Below the pieces are notes generated by a model. That model did no database searches. It was given only the letters and a program-made list of their open reading frames with translations, and was not told the origin of the DNA. Of a stretch of DNA of 64,000 nucleotides, positions 7,313 through 20,119 are shown one piece after another (within the stretch, counting starts at the first letter, position 1; each line of letters opens with the position of its first letter). Position numbers and translations under genes: made by a program. Origin of the DNA: Macropodus opercularis. Taxonomy: Eukaryota; Chordata; Actinopteri; Anabantiformes; Osphronemidae. The DNA lies in NCBI GenBank assembly GCA_030770545.1, contig JAUCMP010000028.1:13783501-13847500 (forward strand), in the 5' to 3' direction.

Positions 7313-7961
7313 CCAGAGTTTTGTGAAAGTAACAGAGAAATACACCGGCGTCGAGAGACGACCCCTCCCAAGTCTTTCTCGTGGCCTCGCGTTTTGTGCA
7401 CGCAGAGCTGCAGAGTGTCCTGCCTGTTCACTTTATATGCGTGAGTGTCAATCAATCAATCAATCAAACTTTATTTATAGAGCGCCACATCCCAACACAG
7501 AGTTGTCCAAGGCGCTTAACAGACAATAACACCAATAATAAACAATATTAAAACAGATAGGCATACAAGCCTATCTGTGTGAGTGTGTTTGTGGTTCGAT
7601 GCTTTGAAACGCATGCGTTGCCATGTGTGGGTGTAACTTCATGTAAAACTTCATGTAAACAATATTAAAACAGATAGGCATACAAGCCTATCTGTGTGAG
7701 TGTGTTTGTGGTTCGATGCTTTGAAACGCATGCGTTGCCATGTGTGGGTGTAACGTCATGTACGCGCGTCAGCACAGGCCCTGACGCTCAGCGGGCCTGC
7801 AGTGGATCGTCATGTGGAAGATCTGGGGGCGTGCAAGGAGAGCACGGCTGTGGGCGGTGCTAAGCACACGGCGCTTTCTCGCTGCCAGTTCAACACACTG
7901 CACCGCGACCAGCGAGGGGCGCCCAAAAGAGGCGGCCTCTGGCATCACGAGCATGCAGGTC

Positions 7962-8149
7962 ATCGCTTCTCGGCCTTTTGGCTAAGATCAAGTGTAGTAT
8001 CTGTTCTTATCAGTTTAATATCTGATACGTCCCCTACCCGGGGACCATATATTAAATTGCTTTTTGGAGCAGGGAGGTGGAACAGGGGCTTGCTCCGTCC
8101 ACTCCACGCATCGACCTGGTATTGCAGCGCTTCTGGGAACGGTGCACCC
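7962..8149 (+). ncRNA. RNU2: U2 snRNA (unit 5)
   Basis: No RNA variant seen; PSE C at -56. Confidence 0.97.
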
Positions 8150-8455
8150 CCACACTCTGTGTTCAACGCCAAGCCATTGTCATTGCGCTCCGCTCTGTCG
8201 GGCTCACCTTCTGTCCAGCCTATGGGATTTCCTGTGGGAAAAGGCAGCAATGCATGATGGGACAAGTTTGCTCCCCTTTGGGAGAAAACAACAAGACAGA
8301 GAAAGAACAGCGACTAACGTTCGCCAGCCTTTACTGAAAAGTACAACTGGTGCAGACCGGTAGGCTCCGCAAAGCTGCCTTCTTCCCACTGTCAGCACCG
8401 TCAGTGAGCGTGGTTAGTCCCGGAGAGAGCTCCCTGAGTGCGAGCGGAGCAAGTC

Positions 8456-8618
8456 ATACTTACCTGGCAGGGGAGATACCATGATCAAGAAGGTGGTTCA
8501 CCCAGGGCGAGGCTCAGCCATTGCACACCGGCTGTCTGACCCCTGCGAATTCCCCAAATGCGGGAATCTCGACTGCATAATTTGTGGTAGTGGGGGACTG
8601 CGTTCGCGCTCTCCCCTC
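8456..8618 (+). ncRNA. RNU1: U1 snRNA (unit 5)
   Basis: UUCG loop IV; 3' box T at +18. Confidence 0.97.
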
Positions 8619-8790
8619 GTCAGCTGTCAAAGACATAAGCCTAGTCGTGAGCCACTCTGATTGCACAGAGCCTATCGGGCGCATGGCTCCGGGCAAGGGG
8701 AGGGGCCTAGCAAGCGGCGATAGCTGGGCCTTCCGTGACGGCTGTGGCTGGGAAGACGAGGGGCCTCTGCTTCGCTTTGAGGCCCGGGCC

Positions 8791-8912
8791 ATCTTCGCTC
8801 CGGTTTCTCTTCATAACGCACAAGTCTTTCGCCTTTTACTAAAGATTTCCGTGGAGAGGAACTCAAACGGGTTGAGTCAATTTTTGCTGGGCTTTGCCCC
8901 TCGGCAGAGCCG
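8791..8912 (+). ncRNA. RNU5: U5 snRNA (unit 5)
   Basis: nt 15 U. Confidence 0.93.
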
Positions 8913-9562
8913 CCAGAGTTTTGTGAAAGTAACAGAGAAATACACCGGCGTCGAGAGACGACCCCTCCCAAGTCTTTCTCGTGGCCTCGCGTTTTGTGCA
9001 CGCAGAGCTGCAGAGTGTCCTGCCTGTGTCACTTTATATGCGTGAGTGTCAATCAATCAATCAATCAAACTTTATTTATAGAGCGCCACATCCCAACACA
9101 GAGTTGTCCAAGGCGCTTAACAGACAATAACACCAATAATAAACAATATTAAAACAGATAGGCATACAAGCCTATCTGTGTGAGTGTGTTTGTGGTTCGA
9201 TGCTTTGAAACGCATGCGTTGCCATGTGTGGGTGTAACTTCATGTAAAACTTCATGTAAACAATATTAAAACAGATAGGCATACAAGCCTATCTGTGTGA
9301 GTGTGTTTGTGGTTCGATGCTTTGAAACGCATGCGTTGCCATGTGTGGGTGTAACGTCATGTACGCGCGTCAGCACAGGCCCTGACGCTCAGCGGGCCTG
9401 CAGTGGATCGTCATGTGGAAGATCTGGGGGCGTGCAAGGAGAGCACGGCTGTGGGCGGTGCTAAGCACACGGCGCTTTCTCGCTGCCAGTTCAACACACT
9501 GCACCGCGACCAGCGAGGGGCGCCCAAAAGAGGCGGCCTCTGGCATCACGAGCATGCAGGTC

Positions 9563-9750
9563 ATCGCTTCTCGGCCTTTTGGCTAAGATCAAGTGTAGTA
9601 TCTGTTCTTATCAGTTTAATATCTGATACGTCCCCTACCCGGGGACCATATATTAAATTGCTTTTTGGAGCAGGGAGGTGGAACAGGGGCTTGCTCCGTC
9701 CACTCCACGCATCGACCTGGTATTGCAGCGCTTCTGGGAACGGTGCACCC
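9563..9750 (+). ncRNA. RNU2: U2 snRNA (unit 6)
   Basis: No RNA variant seen; PSE C at -56. Confidence 0.97.
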
Positions 9751-10056
9751 CCACACTCTGTGTTCAACGCCAAGCCATTGTCATTGCGCTCCGCTCTGTC
9801 GGGCTCACCTTCTGTCCAGCCTATGGGATTTCCTGTGGGAAAAGGCAGCAATGCATGATGGGACAAGTTTGCTCCCCTTTGGGAGAAAACAACAAGACAG
9901 AGAAAGAACAGCGACTAACGTTCGCCAGCCTTTACTGAAAAGTACAACTGGTGCAGACCGGTAGGCTCCGCAAAGCTGCCTTCTTCCCACTGTCAGCACC
10001 GTCAGTGAGCGTGGTTAGTCCCGGAGAGAGCTCCCTGAGTGCGAGCGGAGCAAGTC

Positions 10057-10219
10057 ATACTTACCTGGCAGGGGAGATACCATGATCAAGAAGGTGGTTC
10101 ACCCAGGGCGAGGCTCAGCCATTGCACACCGGCTGTCTGACCCCTGCGAATTCCCCAAATGCGGGAATCTCGACTGCATAATTTGTGGTAGTGGGGGACT
10201 GCGTTCGCGCTCTCCCCTC
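10057..10219 (+). ncRNA. RNU1: U1 snRNA (unit 6)
   Basis: UUCG loop IV; 3' box A at +18. Confidence 0.97.
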
Positions 10220-10391
10220 GTCAGCTGTCAAAGACAAAAGCCTAGTCGTGAGCCACTCTGATTGCACAGAGCCTATCGGGCGCATGGCTCCGGGCAAGGG
10301 GAGGGGCCTAGCAAGCGGCGATAGCTGGGCCTTCCGTGACGGCTGTGGCTGGGAAGACGAGGGGCCTCTGCTTCGCTTTGAGGCCCGGGCC

Positions 10392-10513
10392 ATCTTCGCT
10401 CCGGTCTCTCTTCATAACGCACAAGTCTTTCGCCTTTTACTAAAGATTTCCGTGGAGAGGAACTCAAACGGGTTGAGTCAATTTTTGCTGGGCTTTGCCC
10501 CTCGGCAGAGCCG
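10392..10513 (+). ncRNA. RNU5: U5 snRNA (unit 6)
   Basis: nt 15 C, mismatched with A70. Confidence 0.92.
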
Positions 10514-11163
10514 CCAGAGTTTTGTGAAAGTAACAGAGAAATACACCGGCGTCGAGAGACGACCCCTCCCAAGTCTTTCTCGTGGCCTCGCGTTTTGTGC
10601 ACGCAGAGCTGCAGAGTGTCCTGCCTGTGTCACTTTATATGCGTGAGTGTCAATCAATCAATCAATCAAACTTTATTTATAGAGCGCCACATCCCAACAC
10701 AGAGTTGTCCAAGGCGCTTAACAGACAATAACACCAATAATAAACAATATTAAAACAGATAGGCATACAAGCCTATCTGTGTGAGTGTGTTTGTGGTTCG
10801 ATGCTTTGAAACGCATGCGTTGCCATGTGTGGGTGTAACTTCATGTAAAACTTCATGTAAACAATATTAAAACAGATAGGCATACAAGCCTATCTGTGTG
10901 AGTGTGTTTGTGGTTCGATGCTTTGAAACGCATGCGTTGCCATGTGTGGGTGTAACGTCATGTACGCGCGTCAGCACAGGCCCTGACGCTCAGCGGGCCT
11001 GCAGTGGATCGTCATGTGGAAGATCTGGGGGCGTGCAAGGAGAGCACGGCTGTGGGCGGTGCTAAGCACACGGCGCTTTCTCGCTGCCAGTTCAACACAC
11101 TGCACCGCGACCAGCGAGGGGCGCCCAAAAGAGGCGGCCTCTGGCATCACGAGCATGCAGGTC

Positions 11164-11351
11164 ATCGCTTCTCGGCCTTTTGGCTAAGATCAAGTGTAGT
11201 ATCTGTTCTTATCAGTTTAATATCTGATACGTCCCCTACCCGGGGACCATATATTAAATTGCTTTTTGGAGCAGGGAGGTGGAACAGGGGCTTGCTCCGT
11301 CCACTCCACGCATCGACCTGGTATTGCAGCGCTTCTGGGAACGGTGCACCC
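11164..11351 (+). ncRNA. RNU2: U2 snRNA (unit 7)
   Basis: No RNA variant seen; PSE C at -56. Confidence 0.97.
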
Positions 11352-11657
11352 CCACACTCTGTGTTCAACGCCAAGCCATTGTCATTGCGCTCCGCTCTGT
11401 CGGGCTCACCTTCTGTCCAGCCTATGGGATTTCCTGTGGGAAAAGGCAGCAATGCATGATGGGACAAGTTTGCTCCCCTTTGGGAGAAAACAACAAGACA
11501 GAGAAAGAACAGCGACTAACGTTCGCCAGCCTTTACTGAAAAGTACAACTGGTGCAGACCGGTAGGCTCCGCAAAGCTGCCTTCTTCCCACTGTCAGCAC
11601 CGTCAGTGAGCGTGGTTAGTCCCGGAGAGAGCTCCCTGAGTGCGAGCGGAGCAAGTC

Positions 11658-11820
11658 ATACTTACCTGGCAGGGGAGATACCATGATCAAGAAGGTGGTT
11701 CACCCAGGGCGAGGCTCAGCCATTGCACACCGGCTGTCTGACCCCTGCGAATTCCCCAAATGCGGGAATCTCGACTGCATAATTTGTGGTAGTGGGGGAC
11801 TGCGTTCGCGCTCTCCCCTC
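11658..11820 (+). ncRNA. RNU1: U1 snRNA (unit 7)
   Basis: UUCG loop IV; 3' box T at +18. Confidence 0.97.
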
Positions 11821-11992
11821 GTCAGCTGTCAAAGACATAAGCCTAGTCGTGAGCCACTCTGATTGCACAGAGCCTATCGGGCGCATGGCTCCGGGCAAGG
11901 GGAGGGGCCTAGCAAGCGGCGATAGCTGGGCCTTCCGTGACGGCTGTGGCTGGGAAGACGAGGGGCCTCTGCTTCGCTTTGAGGCCCGGGCC

Positions 11993-12114
11993 ATCTTCGC
12001 TCCGGTTTCTCTTCATAACGCACAAGTCTTTCGCCTTTTACTAAAGATTTCCGTGGAGAGGAACTCAAACGGGTTGAGTCAATTTTTGCTGGGCTTTGCC
12101 CCTCGGCAGAGCCG
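11993..12114 (+). ncRNA. RNU5: U5 snRNA (unit 7)
   Basis: nt 15 U. Confidence 0.93.
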
Positions 12115-12764
12115 CCAGAGTTTTGTGAAAGTAACAGAGAAATACACCGGCGTCGAGAGACGACCCCTCCCAAGTCTTTCTCGTGGCCTCGCGTTTTGTG
12201 CACGCAGAGCTGCAGAGTGTCCTGCCTGTGTCACTTTATATGCGTGAGTGTCAATCAATCAATCAATCAAACTTTATTTATAGAGCGCCACATCCCAACA
12301 CAGAGTTGTCCAAGGCGCTTAACAGACAATAACACCAATAATAAACAATATTAAAACAGATAGGCATACAAGCCTATCTGTGTGAGTGTGTTTGTGGTTC
12401 GATGCTTTGAAACGCATGCGTTGCCATGTGTGGGTGTAACTTCATGTAAAACTTCATGTAAACAATATTAAAACAGATAGGCATACAAGCCTATCTGTGT
12501 GAGTGTGTTTGTGGTTCGATGCTTTGAAACGCATGCGTTGCCATGTGTGGGTGTAACGTCATGTACGCGCGTCAGCACAGGCCCTGACGCTCAGCGGGCC
12601 TGCAGTGGATCGTCATGTGGAAGATCTGGGGGCGTGCAAGGAGAGCACGGCTGTGGGCGGTGCTAAGCAGACGGCGCTTTCTCGCTGCCAGTTCAACACA
12701 CTGCACCGCGACCAGCGAGGGGCGCCCAAAAGAGGCGGCCTCTGGCATCACGAGCATGCAGGTC

Positions 12765-12952
12765 ATCGCTTCTCGGCCTTTTGGCTAAGATCAAGTGTAG
12801 TATCTGTTCTTATCAGTTTAATATCTGATACGTCCCCTACCCGGGGACCATATATTAAATTGCTTTTTGGAGCAGGGAGGTGGAACAGGGGCTTGCTCCG
12901 TCCACTCCACGCATCGACCTGGTATTGCAGCGCTTCTGGGAACGGTGCACCC
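12765..12952 (+). ncRNA. RNU2: U2 snRNA (unit 8)
   Basis: Upstream G instead of C at -95 (12670); PSE C at -56; RNA unchanged. Confidence 0.97.
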
Positions 12953-13258
12953 CCACACTCTGTGTTCAACGCCAAGCCATTGTCATTGCGCTCCGCTCTG
13001 TCGGGCTCACCTTCTGTCCAGCCTATGGGATTTCCTGTGGGAAAAGGCAGCAATGCATGATGGGACAAGTTTGCTCCCCTTTGGGAGAAAACAACAAGAC
13101 AGAGAAAGAACAGCGACTAACGTTCGCCAGCCTTTACTGAAAAGTACAACTGGTGCAGACCGGTAGGCTCCGCAAAGCTGCCTTCTTCCCACTGTCAGCA
13201 CCGTCAGTGAGCGTGGTTAGTCCCGGAGAGAGCTCCCTGAGTGCGAGCGGAGCAAGTC

Positions 13259-13421
13259 ATACTTACCTGGCAGGGGAGATACCATGATCAAGAAGGTGGT
13301 TCACCCAGGGCGAGGCTCAGCCATTGCACACCGGCTGTCTGACCCCTGCGAATTCCCCAAATGCGGGAATCTCGACTGCATAATTTGTGGTAGTGGGGGA
13401 CTGCGTTCGCGCTCTCCCCTC
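13259..13421 (+). ncRNA. RNU1: U1 snRNA (unit 8)
   Basis: UUCG loop IV; 3' box A at +18. Confidence 0.97.
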
Positions 13422-13593
13422 GTCAGCTGTCAAAGACAAAAGCCTAGTCGTGAGCCACTCTGATTGCACAGAGCCTATCGGGCGCATGGCTCCGGGCAAG
13501 GGGAGGGGCCTAGCAAGCGGCGATAGCTGGGCCTTCCGTGACGGCTGTGGCTGGGAAGACGAGGGGCCTCTGCTTCGCTTTGAGGCCCGGGCC

Positions 13594-13715
13594 ATCTTCG
13601 CTCCGGTCTCTCTTCATAACGCACAAGTCTTTCGCCTTTTACTAAAGATTTCCGTGGAGAGGAACTCAAACGGGTTGAGTCAATTTTTGCTGGGCTTTGC
13701 CCCTCGGCAGAGCCG
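13594..13715 (+). ncRNA. RNU5: U5 snRNA (unit 8)
   Basis: nt 15 C, mismatched with A70. Confidence 0.92.
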
Positions 13716-14365
13716 CCAGAGTTTTGTGAAAGTAACAGAGAAATACACCGGCGTCGAGAGACGACCCCTCCCAAGTCTTTCTCGTGGCCTCGCGTTTTGT
13801 GCACGCAGAGCTGCAGAGTGTCCTGCCTGTGTCACTTTATATGCGTGAGTGTCAATCAATCAATCAATCAAACTTTATTTATAGAGCGCCACATCCCAAC
13901 ACAGAGTTGTCCAAGGCGCTTAACAGACAATAACACCAATAATAAACAATATTAAAACAGATAGGCATACAAGCCTATCTGTGTGAGTGTGTTTGTGGTT
14001 CGATGCTTTGAAACGCATGCGTTGCCATGTGTGGGTGTAACTTCATGTAAAACTTCATGTAAACAATATTAAAACAGATAGGCATACAAGCCTATCTGTG
14101 TGAGTGTGTTTGTGGTTCGATGCTTTGAAACGCATGCGTTGCCATGTGTGGGTGTAACGTCATGTACGCGCGTCAGCACAGGCCCTGACGCTCAGCGGGC
14201 CTGCAGTGGATCGTCATGTGGAAGATCTGGGGGCGTGCAAGGAGAGCACGGCTGTGGGCGGTGCTAAGCACACGGCGCTTTCTCGCTGCCAGTTCAACAC
14301 ACTGCACCGCGACCAGCGAGGGGCGCCCAAAAGAGGCGGCCTCTGGCATCACGAGCATGCAGGTC

Positions 14366-14553
14366 ATCGCTTCTCGGCCTTTTGGCTAGGATCAAGTGTA
14401 GTATCTGTTCTTATCAGTTTAATATCTGATACGTCCCCTACCCGGGGACCATATATTAAATTGCTTTTTGGAGCAGGGAGGTGGAACAGGGGCTTGCTCC
14501 GTCCACTCCACGCATCGACCTGGTATTGCAGCGCTTCTGGGAACGGTGCACCC
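14366..14553 (+). ncRNA. RNU2: U2 snRNA with A24G in the U6-pairing region (unit 9)
   Basis: GGCTAGGATC replaces GGCTAAGATC: A24 is G (14389). This base lies between the GCU that pairs with the U6 AGC triad and helix Ia, a nearly invariant place, so this copy may be impaired. The rest is intact. Confidence 0.95.
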
Positions 14554-14859
14554 CCACACTCTGTGTTCAACGCCAAGCCATTGTCATTGCGCTCCGCTCT
14601 GTCGGGCTCACCTTCTGTCCAGCCTATGGGATTTCCTGTGGGAAAAGGCAGCAATGCATGATGGGACAAGTTTGCTCCCCTTTGGGAGAAAACAACAAGA
14701 CAGAGAAAGAACAGCGACTAACGTTCGCCAGCCTTTACTGAAAAGTACAACTGGTGCAGACCGGTAGGCTCCGCAAAGCTGCCTTCTTCCCACTGTCAGC
14801 ACCGTCAGTGAGCGTGGTTAGTCCCGGAGAGAGCTCCCTGAGTGCGAGCGGAGCAAGTC

Positions 14860-15022
14860 ATACTTACCTGGCAGGGGAGATACCATGATCAAGAAGGTGG
14901 TTCACCCAGGGCGAGGCTCAGCCATTGCACACCGGCTGTCTGACCCCTGCGAATTCCCCAAATGCGGGAATCTCGACTGCATAATTTGTGGTAGTGGGGG
15001 ACTGCGTTCGCGCTCTCCCCTC
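14860..15022 (+). ncRNA. RNU1: U1 snRNA (unit 9)
   Basis: UUCG loop IV; 3' box T at +18. Confidence 0.97.
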
Positions 15023-15194
15023 GTCAGCTGTCAAAGACATAAGCCTAGTCGTGAGCCACTCTGATTGCACAGAGCCTATCGGGCGCATGGCTCCGGGCAA
15101 GGGGAGGGGCCTAGCAAGCGGCGATAGCTGGGCCTTCCGTGACGGCTGTGGCTGGGAAGACGAGGGGCCTCTGCTTCGCTTTGAGGCCCGGGCC

Positions 15195-15316
15195 ATCTTC
15201 GCTCCGGTTTCTCTTCATAACGCACAAGTCTTTCGCCTTTTACTAAAGATTTCCGTGGAGAGGAACTCAAACGGGTTGAGTCAATTTTTGCTGGGCTTTG
15301 CCCCTCGGCAGAGCCG
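15195..15316 (+). ncRNA. RNU5: U5 snRNA (unit 9)
   Basis: nt 15 U. Confidence 0.93.
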
Positions 15317-15966
15317 CCAGAGTTTTGTGAAAGTAACAGAGAAATACACCGGCGTCGAGAGACGACCCCTCCCAAGTCTTTCTCGTGGCCTCGCGTTTTG
15401 TGCACGCAGAGCTGCAGAGTGTCCTGCCTGTGTCACTTTATATGCGTGAGTGTCAATCAATCAATCAATCAAACTTTATTTATAGAGCGCCACATCCCAA
15501 CACAGAGTTGTCCAAGGCGCTTAACAGACAATAACACCAATAATAAACAATATTAAAACAGATAGGCATACAAGCCTATCTGTGTGAGTGTGTTTGTGGT
15601 TCGATGCTTTGAAACGCATGCGTTGCCATGTGTGGGTGTAACTTCATGTAAAACTTCATGTAAACAATATTAAAACAGATAGGCATACAAGCCTATCTGT
15701 GTGAGTGTGTTTGTGGTTCGATGCTTTGAAACGCATGCGTTGCCATGTGTGGGTGTAACGTCATGTACGCGCGTCAGCACAGGCCCTGACGCTCAGCGGG
15801 CCTGCAGTGGATCGTCATGTGGAAGATCTGGGGGCGTGCAAGGAGAGCACGGCTGTGGGCGGTGCTAAGCAGACGGCGCTTTCTCGCTGCCAGTTCAACA
15901 CACTGCACCGCGACCAGCGAGGGGCGCCCAAAAGAGGCGGCCTCTGGCATCACGAGCATGCAGGTC

Positions 15967-16154
15967 ATCGCTTCTCGGCCTTTTGGCTAAGATCAAGTGT
16001 AGTATCTGTTCTTATCAGTTTAATATCTGATACGTCCCCTACCCGGGGACCATATATTAAATTGCTTTTTGGAGCAGGGAGGTGGAACAGGGGCTTGCTC
16101 CGTCCACTCCACGCATCGACCTGGTATTGCAGCGCTTCTGGGAACGGTGCACCC
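15967..16154 (+). ncRNA. RNU2: U2 snRNA (unit 10)
   Basis: Upstream G at -95 (15872), as in unit 8; PSE C at -56. Confidence 0.97.
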
Positions 16155-16460
16155 CCACACTCTGTGTTCAACGCCAAGCCATTGTCATTGCGCTCCGCTC
16201 TGTCGGGCTCACCTTCTGTCCAGCCTATGGGATTTCCTGTGGGAAAAGGCAGCAATGCATGATGGGACAAGTTTGCTCCCCTTTGGGAGAAAACAACAAG
16301 ACAGAGAAAGAACAGCGACTAACGTTCGCCAGCCTTTACTGAAAAGTACAACTGGTGCAGACCGGTAGGCTCCGCAAAGCTGCCTTCTTCCCACTGTCAG
16401 CACCGTCAGTGAGCGTGGTTAGTCCCGGAGAGAGCTCCCTGAGTGCGAGCGGAGCAAGTC

Positions 16461-16623
16461 ATACTTACCTGGCAGGGGAGATACCATGATCAAGAAGGTG
16501 GTTCACCCAGGGCGAGGCTCAGCCATTGCACACCGGCTGTCTGACCCCTGCGAATTCCCCAAATGCGGGAATCTCGACTGCATAATTTGTGGTAGTGGGG
16601 GACTGCGTTCGCGCTCTCCCCTC
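16461..16623 (+). ncRNA. RNU1: U1 snRNA (unit 10)
   Basis: UUCG loop IV; 3' box A at +18. Confidence 0.97.
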
Positions 16624-16795
16624 GTCAGCTGTCAAAGACAAAAGCCTAGTCGTGAGCCACTCTGATTGCACAGAGCCTATCGGGCGCATGGCTCCGGGCA
16701 AGGGGAGGGGCCTAGCAAGCGGCGATAGCTGGGCCTTCCGTGACGGCTGTGGCTGGGAAGACGAGGGGCCTCTGCTTCGCTTTGAGGCCCGGGCC

Positions 16796-16917
16796 ATCTT
16801 CGCTCCGGTCTCTCTTCATAACGCACAAGTCTTTCGCCTTTTACTAAAGATTTCCGTGGAGAGGAACTCAAACGGGTTGAGTCAATTTTTGCTGGGCTTT
16901 GCCCCTCGGCAGAGCCG
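16796..16917 (+). ncRNA. RNU5: U5 snRNA (unit 10)
   Basis: nt 15 C, mismatched with A70. Confidence 0.92.
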
Positions 16918-17567
16918 CCAGAGTTTTGTGAAAGTAACAGAGAAATACACCGGCGTCGAGAGACGACCCCTCCCAAGTCTTTCTCGTGGCCTCGCGTTTT
17001 GTGCACGCAGAGCTGCAGAGTGTCCTGCCTGTGTCACTTTATATGCGTGAGTGTCAATCAATCAATCAATCAAACTTTATTTATAGAGCGCCACATCCCA
17101 ACACAGAGTTGTCCAAGGCGCTTAACAGACAATAACACCAATAATAAACAATATTAAAACAGATAGGCATACAAGCCTATCTGTGTGAGTGTGTTTGTGG
17201 TTCGATGCTTTGAAACGCATGCGTTGCCATGTGTGGGTGTAACTTCATGTAAAACTTCATGTAAACAATATTAAAACAGATAGGCATACAAGCCTATCTG
17301 TGTGAGTGTGTTTGTGGTTCGATGCTTTGAAACGCATGCGTTGCCATGTGTGGGTGTAACGTCATGTACGCGCGTCAGCACAGGCCCTGACGCTCAGCGG
17401 GCCTGCAGTGGATCGTCATGTGGAAGATCTGGGGGCGTGCAAGGAGAGCACGGCTGTGGGCGGTGCTAAGCACACGGCGCTTTCTCGCTGCCAGTTCAAC
17501 ACACTGCACCGCGACCAGCGAGGGGCGCCCAAAAGAGGCGGCCTCTGGCATCACGAGCATGCAGGTC

Positions 17568-17755
17568 ATCGCTTCTCGGCCTTTTGGCTAAGATCAAGTG
17601 TAGTATCTGTTCTTATCAGTTTAATATCTGATACGTCCCCTACCCGGGGACCATATATTAAATTGCTTTTTGGAGCAGGGAGGTGGAACAGGGGCTTGCT
17701 CCGTCCACTCCACGCATCGACCTGGTATTGCAGCGCTTCTGGGAACGGTGCACCC
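17568..17755 (+). ncRNA. RNU2: U2 snRNA (unit 11)
   Basis: No RNA variant seen; PSE C at -56. Confidence 0.97.
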
Positions 17756-18061
17756 CCACACTCTGTGTTCAACGCCAAGCCATTGTCATTGCGCTCCGCT
17801 CTGTCGGGCTCACCTTCTGTCCAGCCTATGGGATTTCCTGTGGGAAAAGGCAGCAATGCATGATGGGACAAGTTTGCTCCCCTTTGGGAGAAAACAACAA
17901 GACAGAGAAAGAACAGCGACTAACGTTCGCCAGCCTTTACTGAAAAGTACAACTGGTGCAGACCGGTAGGCTCCGCAAAGCTGCCTTCTTCCCACTGTCA
18001 GCACCGTCAGTGAGCGTGGTTAGTCCCGGAGAGAGCTCCCTGAGTGCGAGCGGAGCAAGTC

Positions 18062-18224
18062 ATACTTACCTGGCAGGGGAGATACCATGATCAAGAAGGT
18101 GGTTCACCCAGGGCGAGGCTCAGCCATTGCACACCGGCTGTCTGACCCCTGCGAATTCCCCAAATGCGGGAATCTCGACTGCATAATTTGTGGTAGTGGG
18201 GGACTGCGTTCGCGCTCTCCCCTC
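18062..18224 (+). ncRNA. RNU1: U1 snRNA (unit 11)
   Basis: UUCG loop IV; 3' box T at +18. Confidence 0.97.
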
Positions 18225-18396
18225 GTCAGCTGTCAAAGACATAAGCCTAGTCGTGAGCCACTCTGATTGCACAGAGCCTATCGGGCGCATGGCTCCGGGC
18301 AAGGGGAGGGGCCTAGCAAGCGGCGATAGCTGGGCCTTCCGTGACGGCTGTGGCTGGGAAGACGAGGGGCCTCTGCTTCGCTTTGAGGCCCGGGCC

Positions 18397-18518
18397 ATCT
18401 TCGCTCCGGTTTCTCTTCATAACGCACAAGTCTTTCGCCTTTTACTAAAGATTTCCGTGGAGAGGAACTCAAACGGGTTGAGTCAATTTTTGCTGGGCTT
18501 TGCCCCTCGGCAGAGCCG
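18397..18518 (+). ncRNA. RNU5: U5 snRNA (unit 11)
   Basis: nt 15 U. Confidence 0.93.
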
Positions 18519-19168
18519 CCAGAGTTTTGTGAAAGTAACAGAGAAATACACCGGCGTCGAGAGACGACCCCTCCCAAGTCTTTCTCGTGGCCTCGCGTTT
18601 TGTGCACGCAGAGCTGCAGAGTGTCCTGCCTGTGTCACTTTATATGCGTGAGTGTCAATCAATCAATCAATCAAACTTTATTTATAGAGCGCCACATCCC
18701 AACACAGAGTTGTCCAAGGCGCTTAACAGACAATAACACCAATAATAAACAATATTAAAACAGATAGGCATACAAGCCTATCTGTGTGAGTGTGTTTGTG
18801 GTTCGATGCTTTGAAACGCATGCGTTGCCATGTGTGGGTGTAACTTCATGTAAAACTTCATGTAAACAATATTAAAACAGATAGGCATACAAGCCTATCT
18901 GTGTGAGTGTGTTTGTGGTTCGATGCTTTGAAACGCATGCGTTGCCATGTGTGGGTGTAACGTCATGTACGCGCGTCAGCACAGGCCCTGACGCTCAGCG
19001 GGCCTGCAGTGGATCGTCATGTGGAAGATCTGGGGGCGTGCAAGGAGAGCACGGCTGTGGGCGGTGCTAAGCACACGGCGCTTTCTCGCTGCCAGTTCAA
19101 CACACTGCACCGCGACCAGCGAGGGGCGCCCAAAAGAGGCGGCCTCTGGCATCACGAGCATGCAGGTC

Positions 19169-19356
19169 ATCGCTTCTCGGCCTTTTGGCTAAGATCAAGT
19201 GTAGTATCTGTTCTTATCAGTTTAATATCTGATACGTCCCCTACCCGGGGACCATATATTAAATTGCTTTTTGGAGCAGGGAGGTGGAACAGGGGCTTGC
19301 TCCGTCCACTCCACGCATCGACCTGGTATTGCAGCGCTTCTGGGAACGGTGCACCC
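19169..19356 (+). ncRNA. RNU2: U2 snRNA (unit 12)
   Basis: C at -95, unlike the other even units 8, 10 and 14; PSE C at -56. Confidence 0.97.
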
Positions 19357-19662
19357 CCACACTCTGTGTTCAACGCCAAGCCATTGTCATTGCGCTCCGC
19401 TCTGTCGGGCTCACCTTCTGTCCAGCCTATGGGATTTCCTGTGGGAAAAGGCAGCAATGCATGATGGGACAAGTTTGCTCCCCTTTGGGAGAAAACAACA
19501 AGACAGAGAAAGAACAGCGACTAACGTTCGCCAGCCTTTACTGAAAAGTACAACTGGTGCAGACCGGTAGGCTCCGCAAAGCTGCCTTCTTCCCACTGTC
19601 AGCACCGTCAGTGAGCGTGGTTAGTCCCGGAGAGAGCTCCCTGAGTGCGAGCGGAGCAAGTC

Positions 19663-19825
19663 ATACTTACCTGGCAGGGGAGATACCATGATCAAGAAGG
19701 TGGTTCACCCAGGGCGAGGCTCAGCCATTGCACACCGGCTGTCTGACCCCTGCGAATTCCCCAAATGCGGGAATCTCGACTGCATAATTTGTGGTAGTGG
19801 GGGACTGCGTTCGCGCTCTCCCCTC
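19663..19825 (+). ncRNA. RNU1: U1 snRNA (unit 12)
   Basis: UUCG loop IV; 3' box A at +18. Confidence 0.97.
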
Positions 19826-19997
19826 GTCAGCTGTCAAAGACAAAAGCCTAGTCGTGAGCCACTCTGATTGCACAGAGCCTATCGGGCGCATGGCTCCGGG
19901 CAAGGGGAGGGGCCTAGCAAGCGGCGATAGCTGGGCCTTCCGTGACGGCTGTGGCTGGGAAGACGAGGGGCCTCTGCTTCGCTTTGAGGCCCGGGCC

Positions 19998-20119
19998 ATC
20001 TTCGCTCCGGTCTCTCTTCATAACGCACAAGTCTTTCGCCTTTTACTAAAGATTTCCGTGGAGAGGAACTCAAACGGGTTGAGTCAATTTTTGCTGGGCT
20101 TTGCCCCTCGGCAGAGCCG
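19998..20119 (+). ncRNA. RNU5: U5 snRNA (unit 12)
   Basis: nt 15 C, mismatched with A70; last copy of this form in the window. Confidence 0.92.
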
